DNA of 59,768 nucleotides from Collinsella sp. (GCA_018376905.1 JAHAAK010000011.1:1-59768); one strand, 5' to 3'. Shown: positions 7,770 to 19,065, numbered from the stretch's first letter. Translations and numbers: made by a program. Notes: generated by a model from the letters alone, not told the origin.

Positions 7770-8918
7770 ATGAGTAAGAAAGAATGCATCGCGATGCTCC
7801 TCGCAGGAGGACAGGGCAGCCGATTGGGGGCACTCACCCAAAAGATCGCTAAGCCGGCGGTTAGCTTTGGTGGTAAGTTCCGCATTATCGACTTTTCGCT
7901 GTCCAACTGCTCCAACTCAGGCATCGACACGGTGGGCGTTCTGACGCAGTACCGTCCCTACCTGCTGCATGCCTACGTGGGCTCCGGCGAGGCGTGGGAT
8001 CTGGACAGCCGCGACGGCGGCGTGTCGATCCTGCCGCCGTACGAGACGCAGACCGGTGGCGCTTGGTATGCGGGCACGGCCGACGCCATTACGCAGAACC
8101 TCGACTACATCAAGGCCAACGACCCCAAGTACGTCCTGATTCTTTCCGGCGATCACCTGTATCGCATGGACTACCGCAAGATGCTCAAGACGCACATTGA
8201 GAACAACGCCGACCTCACGGTGAGCGTTATGCCCGTTCCGTGGGAGGAGGCCAGCCGCTTTGGCATCCTGACCACCGACCCCGAGGACGGCCGCATCACC
8301 AAGTTCACCGAGAAGCCCGATAAGCCCGATTCGAATCTCGCGTCCATGGGCATCTACATCTTCTCGGCCGACGTGCTGATCGAGGCGCTCGAGGAGGACG
8401 CTCTGGACCAGCGCTCGAGCCACGACTTTGGCAAGGACATCATCCCCAAGCTGCTCGGCGAGGGCAAGCGCCTGTACAGCTACGAGTTCCACGGCTTTTG
8501 GAAGGACGTCGGCACTATCGCCAGCTTCCATGAGACCTCGATGGACCTGCTGGGCAACAACCCCGAGTTCGATCTGTTCGACAAGCACTTCCCCATCATG
8601 TCCAACATCACCACGCGTCCGCCGCACTACATTGGCCCGGACGGCCGCCTGGACGACTGCCTGGTCTCCAACGGCTGCAAGATCTACGGCACCGCTCGCC
8701 ACTCGATCCTTTCGACCGATGTCATCATCGAGGAGCGCGCCGTGGTCGAGGACTCCGTGCTGCTGCCGGGTGCGCACGTTAAGAGCGGCGCGCACATCTG
8801 CCGCGCAATTTTGGGCGAGAACTCCACGGTCGAAGAGGGCGTGAAGCTCGGCTCTGTCGATACCACCAAGGATACGGCCGTCGTTGGAAATGACGTCGTT
8901 ATCGGGAAGGGGGAATGA
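7770..8918 (+). CDS. glgC: Glucose-1-phosphate adenylyltransferase (catalytic subunit)
   Basis: A 382-residue enzyme making ADP-glucose from glucose-1-phosphate and ATP, the committed step of bacterial glycogen synthesis. The N-terminal nucleotidyltransferase signature LLAGGQGSRLGALT, KPAVSFGGKFRIIDF and SGDHLYRMDY are all present. The C-terminal third is a left-handed beta-helix of hexapeptide-like repeats (residues ~290-380). The ATG follows AAGGAG. The stop lies 4 bases before glgD. A GlgC/GlgD pair is known in Bacillota, where GlgD modulates GlgC; the same arrangement is inferred here. Confidence 0.95.
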   Translation: MSKKECIAMLLAGGQGSRLGALTQKIAKPAVSFGGKFRIIDFSLSNCSNSGIDTVGVLTQYRPYLLHAYVGSGEAWDLDSRDGGVSILPPYETQTGGAWYAGTADAITQNLDYIKANDPKYVLILSGDHLYRMDYRKMLKTHIENNADLTVSVMPVPWEEASRFGILTTDPEDGRITKFTEKPDKPDSNLASMGIYIFSADVLIEALEEDALDQRSSHDFGKDIIPKLLGEGKRLYSYEFHGFWKDVGTIASFHETSMDLLGNNPEFDLFDKHFPIMSNITTRPPHYIGPDGRLDDCLVSNGCKIYGTARHSILSTDVIIEERAVVEDSVLLPGAHVKSGAHICRAILGENSTVEEGVKLGSVDTTKDTAVVGNDVVIGKGE

Positions 8919-8922
8919 TCCG

Positions 8923-10050
8923 ATGATCAATCGCAAGGCCATCGGTTACATCACCGCTAACTACTCTTCGACTTACGGCAGCGTGCTGCTCAAGGACCGC
9001 CCCATCGCGTCCGTTCCGTTTTTGGGCCGCTACCGCCTGATCGACTTCCCGCTGTCCAACATGATGAATGCCGGCATCAAGACCGTCGGCGTCGTCATGC
9101 CGGGCAACTACCGCTCGTTGATCGACCACGTGGGCTCGGGCAAGGACTGGGGCTTGGACCGCAAGAAGGGCGGCCTGTTCATGGTCCCCGGCAACGCGTA
9201 TGGCACCACCAAGGGCGGCATGCGCTTCCTGCTGCGCGACATCATCTCCAACAAGACGCTGTTCCAGCGCTCGGACAAGCCCTACGTTGTGATGATGGGC
9301 ACCAACATCATCTTTAACATGGACCTCAACACCATCATCGAGGCGCACGAGAACTCCGGTGCCCAGATGACCGTGGTGTACTGCAAGGCCACGCGCAACG
9401 TCGATGACGAGACCAAGCTGCAGATCAACGAGAACGGCCGCCTGACGGGCGTGAGCGCCGGCGTCGTGTACGGCGACAACGCCTCTATGGACTGCTGCAT
9501 CGTCAACCGCGAGACGCTGCTCGAGATTATCGACCACTACCAGGCCGCCGACTATCTGGACCTGCTCGAGGCACTCCAGGGCGACTTTGGCAACATCGAC
9601 GTGTGCAGCTACGAGTACAAGGGCGAGGTCGTGGGCGTGTTTAGCGAGAAGTCGCTGTATCGCCGCAGCATGGACCTGCTCGACCAGACCGTGGCCGACC
9701 AGCTCTTCGATCCCGAGCGCCCGATTCTGACCAAGGCTCACGACGTGCCGCCTTCGCGCTATGCGACCGGCAGCCACGCCTGCAACTCGATCATCTCGGC
9801 CGGCTGCATCATCAAGGGCACCGTGCGCAACTCGATCCTGTCGCGCGGCGTCGTGGTCGAGGAAGGCGCCTCGGTGACCAACTCGATCATCAACCAGAGC
9901 TGCGTCATCAAGAGCGGCGCCCGTGTTGAGAATGCAATCCTGGACAAGAACAACGTGGTTCCCACCAACACCGAGCTTCGCGGCACGCCCGAGAACATCC
10001 TGGTGCTGGGAAAGGCCCCGTTAACTTCTGATATCACCAACGCGAGCTAG
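8923..10050 (+). CDS. glgD: GlgC paralogue, regulatory/accessory subunit GlgD
   Basis: A 375-residue homologue of GlgC with the same fold and beta-helix C-terminus, but the GGxGxRL nucleotide-binding signature is missing: the N-terminus reads GYITANYSSTYGSVLLKDRP. Loss of that loop is the hallmark of GlgD subunits, which raise the activity of GlgC in a mixed complex. The start ATG 8923 was chosen because GGGGGAATGATCCG precedes it and it lies four bases after the glgC stop. An upstream in-frame start would overlap glgC. Confidence 0.92.
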   Translation: MINRKAIGYITANYSSTYGSVLLKDRPIASVPFLGRYRLIDFPLSNMMNAGIKTVGVVMPGNYRSLIDHVGSGKDWGLDRKKGGLFMVPGNAYGTTKGGMRFLLRDIISNKTLFQRSDKPYVVMMGTNIIFNMDLNTIIEAHENSGAQMTVVYCKATRNVDDETKLQINENGRLTGVSAGVVYGDNASMDCCIVNRETLLEIIDHYQAADYLDLLEALQGDFGNIDVCSYEYKGEVVGVFSEKSLYRRSMDLLDQTVADQLFDPERPILTKAHDVPPSRYATGSHACNSIISAGCIIKGTVRNSILSRGVVVEEGASVTNSIINQSCVIKSGARVENAILDKNNVVPTNTELRGTPENILVLGKAPLTSDITNAS

Positions 10051-10081
10051 CTTTGGCACCGCAACATCGCTCGTAACACGT

Positions 10082-10117
10082 AGAATAGCCGCCCGGTTTG
10101 CGCCAGGCGGCTATTCT
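10082..10117 (+). other. Strong intercistronic hairpin just before glgA
   Basis: AGAATAGCCGCC (10082-10093) pairs perfectly with GGCGGCTATTCT (10106-10117), a 12-bp stem ending about 14 bases before the glgA ribosome-binding site GGGAG. No T run follows. It may protect or cap the downstream glgA message, or limit read-through from glgD. Confidence 0.5.
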
Positions 10118-10139
10118 CGAATTGCAACAGGGAGACAAT

Positions 10140-12440
<2,301 letters not shown>

Positions 12441-12476
12441 CCCACAGACGATCCAAAACCTCATCAAACCCTAAGC

Positions 12477-12506
12477 AAGGGGCGCTCCAACCGGGCGCCC
12501 TTTCTC
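12477..12506 (+). terminator. Terminator of the glycogen operon
   Basis: AGGGGCGC and GGGCGCCCT form a GC-rich hairpin followed by TTTCTCT, 37 bases after the glgA stop. Confidence 0.7.
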
Positions 12507-12515
12507 TGTAGGTAG

Positions 12516-12560
12516 TGGTAAAACGATTTTCTAGGACAACCGTTCGCCGATGGTAAACGG
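12516..12560. promoter_or_regulatory. TGGTAAAACG boxes upstream of the GH13-GH77 gene
   Basis: TGGTAAAACG (12516-12525) and TGGTAAACGG (12551-12560) match the boxes before glgB. A TATACT hexamer at 12591-12596 could be the -10 element, about 60 bases before the start; a good -35 is not visible. Shared boxes suggest one regulator for both alpha-glucan transcription units. Confidence 0.4.
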
Positions 12561-12657
12561 ATGTTGTTTATACACCCTTTGTACTACAGATATACTTACA
12601 TCTTAGGCGTAAAACCCATGGCCCGCAGGCCATGATTCTATTGAACTGGACCGTACT

Positions 12658-15600
12658 ATGAGATTGATACACAACAGCCGTCTACCGCAGTTTCGCACTC
12701 CGTTTGGCGCTGTGACCACTGGAACTTCCGTTGCACTCTCGGTGATTTTGGAGGATGCCGATCCCAACCAGGCAACGCTTACGCTGCGCACCTGGGTAGA
12801 TGAGATCGGTGAGTCTCTGTATCCCATGACGCACGAGGGCGACGGCATATTTACCGTAGAGCTTGAGTGCACCGAGCCCTGTCTTATCTGGTACAGCTTT
12901 ATCTGCAATATCGAGGGCCAGCCCGAGGTCCGCTTGGGCGCACCGCAGGGTCGCACCGGTGGCGAGGGCGTAACTTACGACTACGCCGAGGTGCCGTCCT
13001 TCCAGATTACCGTCTATAAGCACCGCGAAGTGCGTCCCGAGTGGTACGAACGTGGTATGGTCTACCAGATCTTCCCCGATCGCTACGCCCGAGATGAAAA
13101 CTGGCGCGTGCGCACGCTGGCCGAGGTCGAAAAACCACGCAACGGAATCCAGCGCCGCATGGTCGAGGACTGGAACGAGCCGCCCGTGTACGAGCGCGCC
13201 GAAGACGGCTCCATCAAAACCTGGGACTTCTACGGCGGGTCGCTCAAGGGCATCCAGGAAGACCTGCCTCGCATCGCGGAGCTGGGCTTTACAGCCATCT
13301 ACCTCAACCCCATTTTTGAAGCCGCGAGCAACCACCGCTACGACACGGCCGACTACACCAAGATCGACCCGATCCTGGGCACCGAGCAGGACTTTACCGA
13401 GCTGTGCCAGGCGGCCGAGAAGCTGGGCATCTCCATCATTCTCGACGGCGTCTTCAACCACACGGGCGATGACTCGATCTATTTCAACCGCTACGGCAAC
13501 TACCCCGGCGTGGGCGCGTGGCAGAGCGAGGATTCGCCATGGCGCGATGCGTTTTATTTCCATGAGGACGGCTCATACGACTGCTGGTGGGGCGTGGGCA
13601 ATATGCCCGCCATCAATGAGAGCTCTGAGCTGGTACGCGAGCGGCTCCTGGGCAAGGACGGCGTGATCCGTAAATGGCTACGTGCCGGCGCTCATGGCTG
13701 GCGCCTAGACGTGGCCGACGAGCTTTCGGACGACTTCCTGACCGAGATCAAGAAGGCAGTACTTGCCGAAAAGCCCGACGCTCTGTTGCTCGGCGAAGTC
13801 TGGGAAGACGCCTCCAACAAGATCAGCTACGGCCATCTGCGTCGCTACCTACAGGGCTCCGAGTTGGACTCTGCTATGGATTACCCCTTCCGCGACATGG
13901 TCATCGGCTTTTTGATGGGCTACAAGAACGCCTACGAGGCCGCTGAGGATATCGAGACCCTGCGCGAGAACTACCCGAGCGAGGCATTGTCCTGCGCGCT
14001 CAACCTGCTGTCGAGCCACGATCGCCCGCGTATCATCTCGGTGCTCGGCGGCGGCCCCGACGAGTCGCAGCTGCCCGAGTGCGAGCGCAGCAAATGGCGC
14101 CTGGACGAGAACTCGATGGGTCTGGCCAAGAGCCGTTTTTGGCTCGCCACGCTCATGCAGATGACCTTCCCCGGCGTGCCTTCGATCTACTACGGCGACG
14201 AATACGGCCTGGAGGGTCTAACCGATCCGGGCAACCGCCGCACCCTGCCGACCAAGGACCAACTGCACGACTTCGACACGCTGGCTATTGTCAAAAACGC
14301 CTCCGCGGTACGCCGCGCACTGCCGTTTATGATCGACGGCGAGATCAAGGCCTTCGCGCTCAACGACGAGGTGCTAGCATACAACCGCACGGGCAAGGAT
14401 GGCGAGTCCGCGACGGTTATCATCAACCGCAGCCTGCGCAACTCGCACCGCGTGACAATTCCGGCGCTCGGCGAATGTGCAAGCGACGTGATTAGTGGCC
14501 ACGAGTGCGAGATTCACAACGGCACCGTCACGCTCGATCTGTATCCGCTGGGTTCATCTATCATCTATCACCACGCCGAGCAGCGTCTGCAAGAGCCGCT
14601 CGATCATGGTGCGGGCGTTGTGTGCCATATCACATCGGTGCCGACCGACGACGGCAAGCCCGGAACGATCGGCGCGCCAACGCGTCGTTTTATCGACCAT
14701 CTGGCCGCAATGGGCATGCGCTACTGGCAGGTCCTGCCCGTCAACCCCACGGACTTCTTCCGCTCCCCTTACGCCGGTCCTTCGGCTTTTGCTGGCAATA
14801 TCGACCTGCTGCCCGAGAGTCACAAGGAGCTAGCCGCCGACTTTGAAACTTGGAAGGCCCGTGGCGGCGAGGATGCCGATCCGCTCTACACGGCGTTTAA
14901 GCATCGCAACGCCGATTGGCTCGAGAAGTACTGCGTCTACATGGCCGTCAAGAAATACTTTGAGGGCGAGTCGCGCCACGATTGGCCGGCGGATGTCGCG
15001 CGCTACAACGAGCACCTGATCGACGACAAGCGCTTCCACGACGAGGCGGAGCTGCAGGCGTACATGCAGTACCGCTTTGACCTGGCTTGGTGTGAGCTCA
15101 TGAACTACGCGCACAAGAAGGGCATCGAGGTCATCGGCGATATTCCTATGTACGTGTCCGACGATTCGGCAGATGCGTGGAGCGAACCCGAGAACTTCTG
15201 GCTATCCGATACCGGCAAGGCAATCGAGATCTCCGGTGCGCCGCCCGACAACTTTGCGCCCGAGGGTCAGGTGTGGGGCAACCCGACGTTCCGCTGGGAC
15301 CACATGAAGCAGAACGGCTATAGCTGGTGGATGGATCGCCTACGTCGTGCGTTCTCGCTCTACGACCGCGTGCGTCTGGATCACTTCCTGGGCTTCCACA
15401 GCTACTTCAGTATCCCCGCTGGCAAGGCTTGCGCCGAAGGGCGTTGGCTGGCAGGCCCGGGCAAGGACCTGTTCCAGACCGCCTATGACGAGCTGGGGCC
15501 GCTCAACTTTATCGCCGAGGACCTGGGCTACCTGACGCCCGGCGTTCGCGCCATGGCTTCGACTTGCGGCTTCCCTGGTATGGACGTACTGGAGTTTAGC

Positions 15601-15954
15601 GATTACGACGTCCGCAACGGCGTGCAACCCACGCCGGGCAAGATTCTGTACACCTCAACGCACGACACGTCGACGCTCGCCGGTTGGTGCACGCGCTCCT
15701 TTGCGGGCGGCGACGAGCCGAGCGGTGTTGAGGTGGCAGCCAAGCTGATGAGCGACGCGCTGACAAGCGACGCTCCCCTGGTGATGATGCCGCTGCAGGA
15801 CGTGCTGGGGCTTGGCGACGACACGCGCATGAACGTACCGGGCTTGGCCACGGGCAACTGGACCTGGCAGGCTGACGAGGCCGACGTTGCGGCCGCTGAG
15901 GGCAAAACCGCACAGCTCCTGCGCAACACGCATAGATTCTGGGGCGAAGCGTGA
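12658..15954 (+). CDS. Bifunctional GH13 alpha-glucosidase / GH77 4-alpha-glucanotransferase
   Basis: A 1098-residue fusion. Residues ~1-640 are a GH13 enzyme of the neopullulanase/cyclomaltodextrinase type: an N-terminal beta module, then a barrel with nucleophile Asp351 (WRLDVADEL), acid/base Glu380 (GEVWED) and Asp455 (SSHDRP). Residues ~645-1098 are a complete MalQ: Asp908 (VRLDHF), Glu954 (AEDLGYL) and Asp1003 (STHDTSTLAGW). All six catalytic residues are present, so both halves are probably active. It would hydrolyse maltodextrins or branch stubs and disproportionate the products, substituting for separate GlgX and MalQ. No signal peptide is seen, so it is cytoplasmic. It is transcribed alone after the glycogen operon. 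Confidence 0.9.
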   Translation: MRLIHNSRLPQFRTPFGAVTTGTSVALSVILEDADPNQATLTLRTWVDEIGESLYPMTHEGDGIFTVELECTEPCLIWYSFICNIEGQPEVRLGAPQGRTGGEGVTYDYAEVPSFQITVYKHREVRPEWYERGMVYQIFPDRYARDENWRVRTLAEVEKPRNGIQRRMVEDWNEPPVYERAEDGSIKTWDFYGGSLKGIQEDLPRIAELGFTAIYLNPIFEAASNHRYDTADYTKIDPILGTEQDFTELCQAAEKLGISIILDGVFNHTGDDSIYFNRYGNYPGVGAWQSEDSPWRDAFYFHEDGSYDCWWGVGNMPAINESSELVRERLLGKDGVIRKWLRAGAHGWRLDVADELSDDFLTEIKKAVLAEKPDALLLGEVWEDASNKISYGHLRRYLQGSELDSAMDYPFRDMVIGFLMGYKNAYEAAEDIETLRENYPSEALSCALNLLSSHDRPRIISVLGGGPDESQLPECERSKWRLDENSMGLAKSRFWLATLMQMTFPGVPSIYYGDEYGLEGLTDPGNRRTLPTKDQLHDFDTLAIVKNASAVRRALPFMIDGEIKAFALNDEVLAYNRTGKDGESATVIINRSLRNSHRVTIPALGECASDVISGHECEIHNGTVTLDLYPLGSSIIYHHAEQRLQEPLDHGAGVVCHITSVPTDDGKPGTIGAPTRRFIDHLAAMGMRYWQVLPVNPTDFFRSPYAGPSAFAGNIDLLPESHKELAADFETWKARGGEDADPLYTAFKHRNADWLEKYCVYMAVKKYFEGESRHDWPADVARYNEHLIDDKRFHDEAELQAYMQYRFDLAWCELMNYAHKKGIEVIGDIPMYVSDDSADAWSEPENFWLSDTGKAIEISGAPPDNFAPEGQVWGNPTFRWDHMKQNGYSWWMDRLRRAFSLYDRVRLDHFLGFHSYFSIPAGKACAEGRWLAGPGKDLFQTAYDELGPLNFIAEDLGYLTPGVRAMASTCGFPGMDVLEFSDYDVRNGVQPTPGKILYTSTHDTSTLAGWCTRSFAGGDEPSGVEVAAKLMSDALTSDAPLVMMPLQDVLGLGDDTRMNVPGLATGNWTWQADEADVAAAEGKTAQLLRNTHRFWGEA

Positions 15955-15998
15955 TAAAACGCCCGATATAGGGTACAGTTACAGACGTTTGAATTTTT

Positions 15999-16023
15999 GC
16001 GGGCAGAGCGATCTGCCCGCTTT
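15999..16023 (+). terminator. Hairpin between the GH13-GH77 gene and fmdB-like gene
   Basis: GCGGGCAGA (15999-16007) pairs perfectly with TCTGCCCGC (16012-16020), followed by TTTGTG. It lies 20 bases before the next start, so it can end the upstream message or attenuate the next gene. Confidence 0.5.
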
Positions 16024-16042
16024 GTGCTGAAAAGGAAGTATT

Positions 16043-16279
16043 ATGGCGCGCTACGATTACAAGTGCTCGAGCTGCGGCAACGTGTTTGAGGTTGAGCATC
16101 CCATGTCCGAGACCCCCGAGGTCGTGTGCCCCAACTGCGGCGCTCCGGCCGCCAAGACGTTCTCGGCCAGCGGCATCAAGTTTGAGGGCAGCGGCTTCTA
16201 CAACACCGACCAGCGCAGCGGTGGCTCAAGCACCAGCGCCACGAGTGGCTGCTGCGCCAACTGCCCGCACAGCCACTAG
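16043..16279 (+). CDS. FmdB-family zinc-ribbon protein
   Basis: A 78-residue protein beginning MARYDYKCSSCG with a second pair in CPNCG, the CxxC...CxxC zinc ribbon of the FmdB family (often called putative regulatory protein). The middle GIKFEGSGFYNTD is also typical. The C-terminus is Ser/Gly-rich and ends with a second Cys cluster, CCANCPHSH, which could bind another metal. The precise role of the family is unknown. The ATG follows AAAAGGAAG. A bidirectional-looking terminator lies right behind. Confidence 0.88.
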   Translation: MARYDYKCSSCGNVFEVEHPMSETPEVVCPNCGAPAAKTFSASGIKFEGSGFYNTDQRSGGSSTSATSGCCANCPHSH

Positions 16280-16284
16280 AAACC

Positions 16285-16322
16285 AATCAGCCCCGCGACC
16301 AACACCAATCGCGGGGCTGATT
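16285..16322 (+). terminator. Terminator after the fmdB-like gene
   Basis: AATCAGCCCCGCGA (16285-16298) is perfectly inverted at 16309-16322 and ends in TTCTTT. This is a 14-bp stem with a 10-base loop. Confidence 0.75.
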
Positions 16323-16346
16323 CTTTAGCTGCCCAGGTTCCTTATG

Positions 16347-16413
16347 AGTTGCGGTGAAATAAGGACTGTTTGGCGGGCAGAAGCCGCTATTCAATCCCTA
16401 TTTCACCGCAACT
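16347..16413. repeat. AGTTGCGGTGAAATA palindrome (copy A)
   Basis: AGTTGCGGTGAAATAAGGACTG (16347-16368, given here in full family form as AGTTGCGGTGAAATA plus (A/G)GGACTG) is inverted at 16392-16413 with three mismatches. A second copy of the same element is at 32575-32643. It lies between the convergent fmdB-like and rsmB genes. Confidence 0.75.
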
Positions 16414-16419
16414 TAGTAA

Positions 16420-17820
16420 CTACTTGTGGACCAGGCGGGCGCAGAAGTGGCCGTCGTAGGAGTCGGCGTTTATGGGGACGCTTTGGAAGAGACCTCGATC
16501 GTTTTGACGGAGGGAAACGAGCTTCTTGGCCTGCTCGAATTCGGGGAGTTGCAGAATCTGAGCTTCGGAGAGCGGCTCCACGGCAAAGCCCGCGCCCTCG
16601 GGTGATGTCAAGAACGTATCCACTACATGTGTGTTCTCTTCGTCAAATACCGAGCAGGTGGCATAGATGAGCTCGCCGCCCTGGGCCACGCGGGCGGCCG
16701 CCTCCTTGAGCATTGTCAGCTGCAGCTTGGGAAGCTCAGTCATAACGTCATTCTCGGACAGGCGCCACGGGATCTCGGGATGACGGCGCATGGTGCCTGT
16801 GCCCGAGCACGGCGCATCGATAAACACGGTATCGAACTTGACCTGCTCGCCGCGCATGGCGTCAAAAGAAGTCAGCACCTCGTTGAGCTCACAGGCATCG
16901 CCTGAGACGGTCCGCACGCCTTTGATGCCCGCCTTATGCAGGCGCGCGAGATTGAGATCGCACTTGCGGTCGTGCAGATCGAGCGCGGTATGTTGACGCT
17001 CATAGCCCGCACGCTTGGCCTGGCACATCATCACATAGGTCTTGGTGCCACGGCCGGCACCAATCTCAAGGCAGCTACCAGGGCGCGTGGCAGCTGTGGC
17101 GATAAGCTGGGCGTTAAGGTCCGAGGCCACGGCAGCAGCACGCTCAAACACACCAGAAGCAACGGTAACTTGAGCATCGACCGGGGCATGGCAGCCCGGG
17201 AAAACAGGCGCGACGAGCTGCGAGATATACGGATCGGGCTTAGTCGCAAAGGCGTTCTCATGCAGGGCCAGCGGTGCGGGGGCCAGATTGCCGGCAAAGT
17301 TAAGCGCACCCTCTGGCGTGTCAAACGACGCCATAATGCGAGCGCATAGCCAGCGAGGTAGACCCATCAGGCGCGACAGACGGACCAAACGTCGCTCAGA
17401 CTCATCCAGATCGGACGCAGTAGCAAAGTCCTCAACATTGTCCGCAACCTTATGCAGTACAGCATTGGCCAAGCCAGCGGCGGACTTAGCACCACTGCGC
17501 ACCAGCTCAACACCCTGACTCACGGCAACGCGGCCAGGCGTATGCAGGTAGAGCATCTCGAAAGCAGAGATGCGAAGCGCCATGCGAACGCGCGGCGCGA
17601 CCTTTTTGGGCTTATCCAAAAACTGATCGAGCAACTCATCCAAAATGCCCTGCGTGGCGGCGACACCGAGCGCCAAGCGGGCGGCAAAAGCGGAATCGCG
17701 CTGGTCAATAGCCTTGGCCGATGCGCGAGAGGACAGCACGTCGCGCGCATACATACCGCGGCGATCGGCCTCCATCAACACATCGAGCGCAAGCTTGCGC
17801 GCGGGAGACAGCTTGCTCAT
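16420..17820 (-). CDS. rsmB: 16S rRNA (cytosine-C5)-methyltransferase RsmB
   Basis: A 466-residue protein that methylates C967 of 16S rRNA using S-adenosylmethionine. Residues ~1-140 form the NusB-like RNA-binding domain. The C-terminal Rossmann domain has the SAM loop EIGAGRGTKT, DAPCSGTGTMRRHP (catalytic-site motif IV) and YATCSVFDEEN (nucleophile Cys motif VI). The start ATG 17820 overlaps the fmt stop as ATGA and is preceded by GGGGTG, which indicates translational coupling. It ends just beside a long palindrome. Confidence 0.93.
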   Translation of the reverse strand: MSKLSPARKLALDVLMEADRRGMYARDVLSSRASAKAIDQRDSAFAARLALGVAATQGILDELLDQFLDKPKKVAPRVRMALRISAFEMLYLHTPGRVAVSQGVELVRSGAKSAAGLANAVLHKVADNVEDFATASDLDESERRLVRLSRLMGLPRWLCARIMASFDTPEGALNFAGNLAPAPLALHENAFATKPDPYISQLVAPVFPGCHAPVDAQVTVASGVFERAAAVASDLNAQLIATAATRPGSCLEIGAGRGTKTYVMMCQAKRAGYERQHTALDLHDRKCDLNLARLHKAGIKGVRTVSGDACELNEVLTSFDAMRGEQVKFDTVFIDAPCSGTGTMRRHPEIPWRLSENDVMTELPKLQLTMLKEAAARVAQGGELIYATCSVFDEENTHVVDTFLTSPEGAGFAVEPLSEAQILQLPEFEQAKKLVSLRQNDRGLFQSVPINADSYDGHFCARLVHK

Positions 17821-18737
17821 GACAGTACACCCCACCTAAGTTCGGCACCCTGCAGGCCGGCGGCCCAGGCAGAAGCAGACATGGCACGCTTGCCATCAGG
17901 CTTAACCTCGAGCAGTTCAACCGAGCCATCAGAAAGGCCCAGGTAAACACGCTTGGCCTTAACGAGAACCTGACCCTCGCCAAGCGACACATCAGCCGGC
18001 GCAGCATCGAGCACGCGCACGGTCTTACCGGCAATCACGCAACGAGCAGGCGCAGTATCGGACGAAGCCAGCACATGGCGCACGCAATCAAGCGCCGCCA
18101 TTTGAGGATCCAAGCGCATCTCCTGCTTAGAAATCTTGGCAGCATGGGTAACAAGCGACTCATCCTGTTCAGTCCACACGGCGGTGCCCTCGGCAAGAGA
18201 AGGGAGCGTATCTGCAAGCAGTTTACCGCCAAGCTCACCAAGCTCCATGGTCAGCGCCTCGGCATGCTTACCGGCAACCGAGGTCGAGGCCTGCGCACAA
18301 TAGGCGCCGGTATCCACGCCATGCTCAATGCGCATAATAGAAACGCCAGCAATCTCATCACCAGCAAGAATGGCACGCTGAATAGGAGCAGCCCCACGCC
18401 AACGAGGCAGCAGCGAAGCATGGACATTCACAATACCAAGCGGCGCCATATGCAGTACCTCATCAGGCAAAATGCAGCCATAGGCAGCCACACAGAAAAT
18501 GTCAGCCCGGGCAGCCTGAAGCGCCTCAACAACCTCAGGCGTCATACGATTAGCCTCAATGACCGGCAACCCCAGCTCCAGTGCCTTAGCCTTAACAGGA
18601 GACGGCTCTAGCTTCTTACCACGCCCACGAACAGCATCAGGACGAGTAACAACAAGCGCAATCTCGTTTCCAGCCTCGACAAGCGAAGCCAGCGAAGGCA
18701 CAGCAAAATCAGGCGTACCCATAAACACAATACGCAT
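17817..18737 (-). CDS. fmt: Methionyl-tRNA formyltransferase
   Basis: A 306-residue enzyme that formylates Met-tRNAi with 10-formyl-tetrahydrofolate. The N-terminal MRIVFMGTPDFAVPSL, the catalytic HASLLPRWRGAAPIQRAI (Asn-His) and the GVDTGAY loop are all present, with the C-terminal tRNA-binding beta-barrel after residue ~205. It overlaps rsmB by four bases. Peptide deformylase, its functional partner, lies 330 bases upstream on the same strand, separated by a long palindrome. Confidence 0.96.
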   Translation of the reverse strand: MRIVFMGTPDFAVPSLASLVEAGNEIALVVTRPDAVRGRGKKLEPSPVKAKALELGLPVIEANRMTPEVVEALQAARADIFCVAAYGCILPDEVLHMAPLGIVNVHASLLPRWRGAAPIQRAILAGDEIAGVSIMRIEHGVDTGAYCAQASTSVAGKHAEALTMELGELGGKLLADTLPSLAEGTAVWTEQDESLVTHAAKISKQEMRLDPQMAALDCVRHVLASSDTAPARCVIAGKTVRVLDAAPADVSLGEGQVLVKAKRVYLGLSDGSVELLEVKPDGKRAMSASAWAAGLQGAELRWGVLS

Positions 18738-18956
18738 AATTGTTAGTCTCCTCTCAACAATGAGCCGAGACGGCTACAAATAACAGCGGAAAGCCAAGTA
18801 CCCAGCCTATCCGCAATAACAATTCAACAAGAACAAATATACCCAAAAACAAAGAAAGAGCCGCAATAAAAGCAGCTCTTCCAACAAAGCAATTATCAGA
18901 GAAGACGCCCCTCCCCGGCCCGACGGCACCCGGGCAAAACGGACCAAGGCAACGTA

Positions 18957-19058
18957 GTCCCTGGGGTGGGGCCCACACATATCGTCCCGCGCGCAGTTTC
19001 GCAGCAAAGCGAGAATGTTTGAGCACGGGATGATATGTGTGGGCCCCACCCCAGGGAC
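18957..19058. repeat. 33-bp GTCCC-type palindrome between fmt and def
   Basis: The arm at 18957-18989 begins GTCCCTGGGGTGGGGCCC and is inverted at 19026-19058 with a single mismatch out of 33; the loop is 36 bases. It begins 8 bases after the def stop, so it could terminate def. The rest of the 328-base fmt-def gap (18738-18956) shows no gene. Confidence 0.8.
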
Positions 19059-19065
19059 GGACAAT

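Noticed and set aside
5115..7841. 908-codon minus-strand frame opposite glgP
   Set aside because: Low-complexity Val/Leu/Gly/Ala-rich shadow of a clearly real phosphorylase; common in GC-rich DNA.
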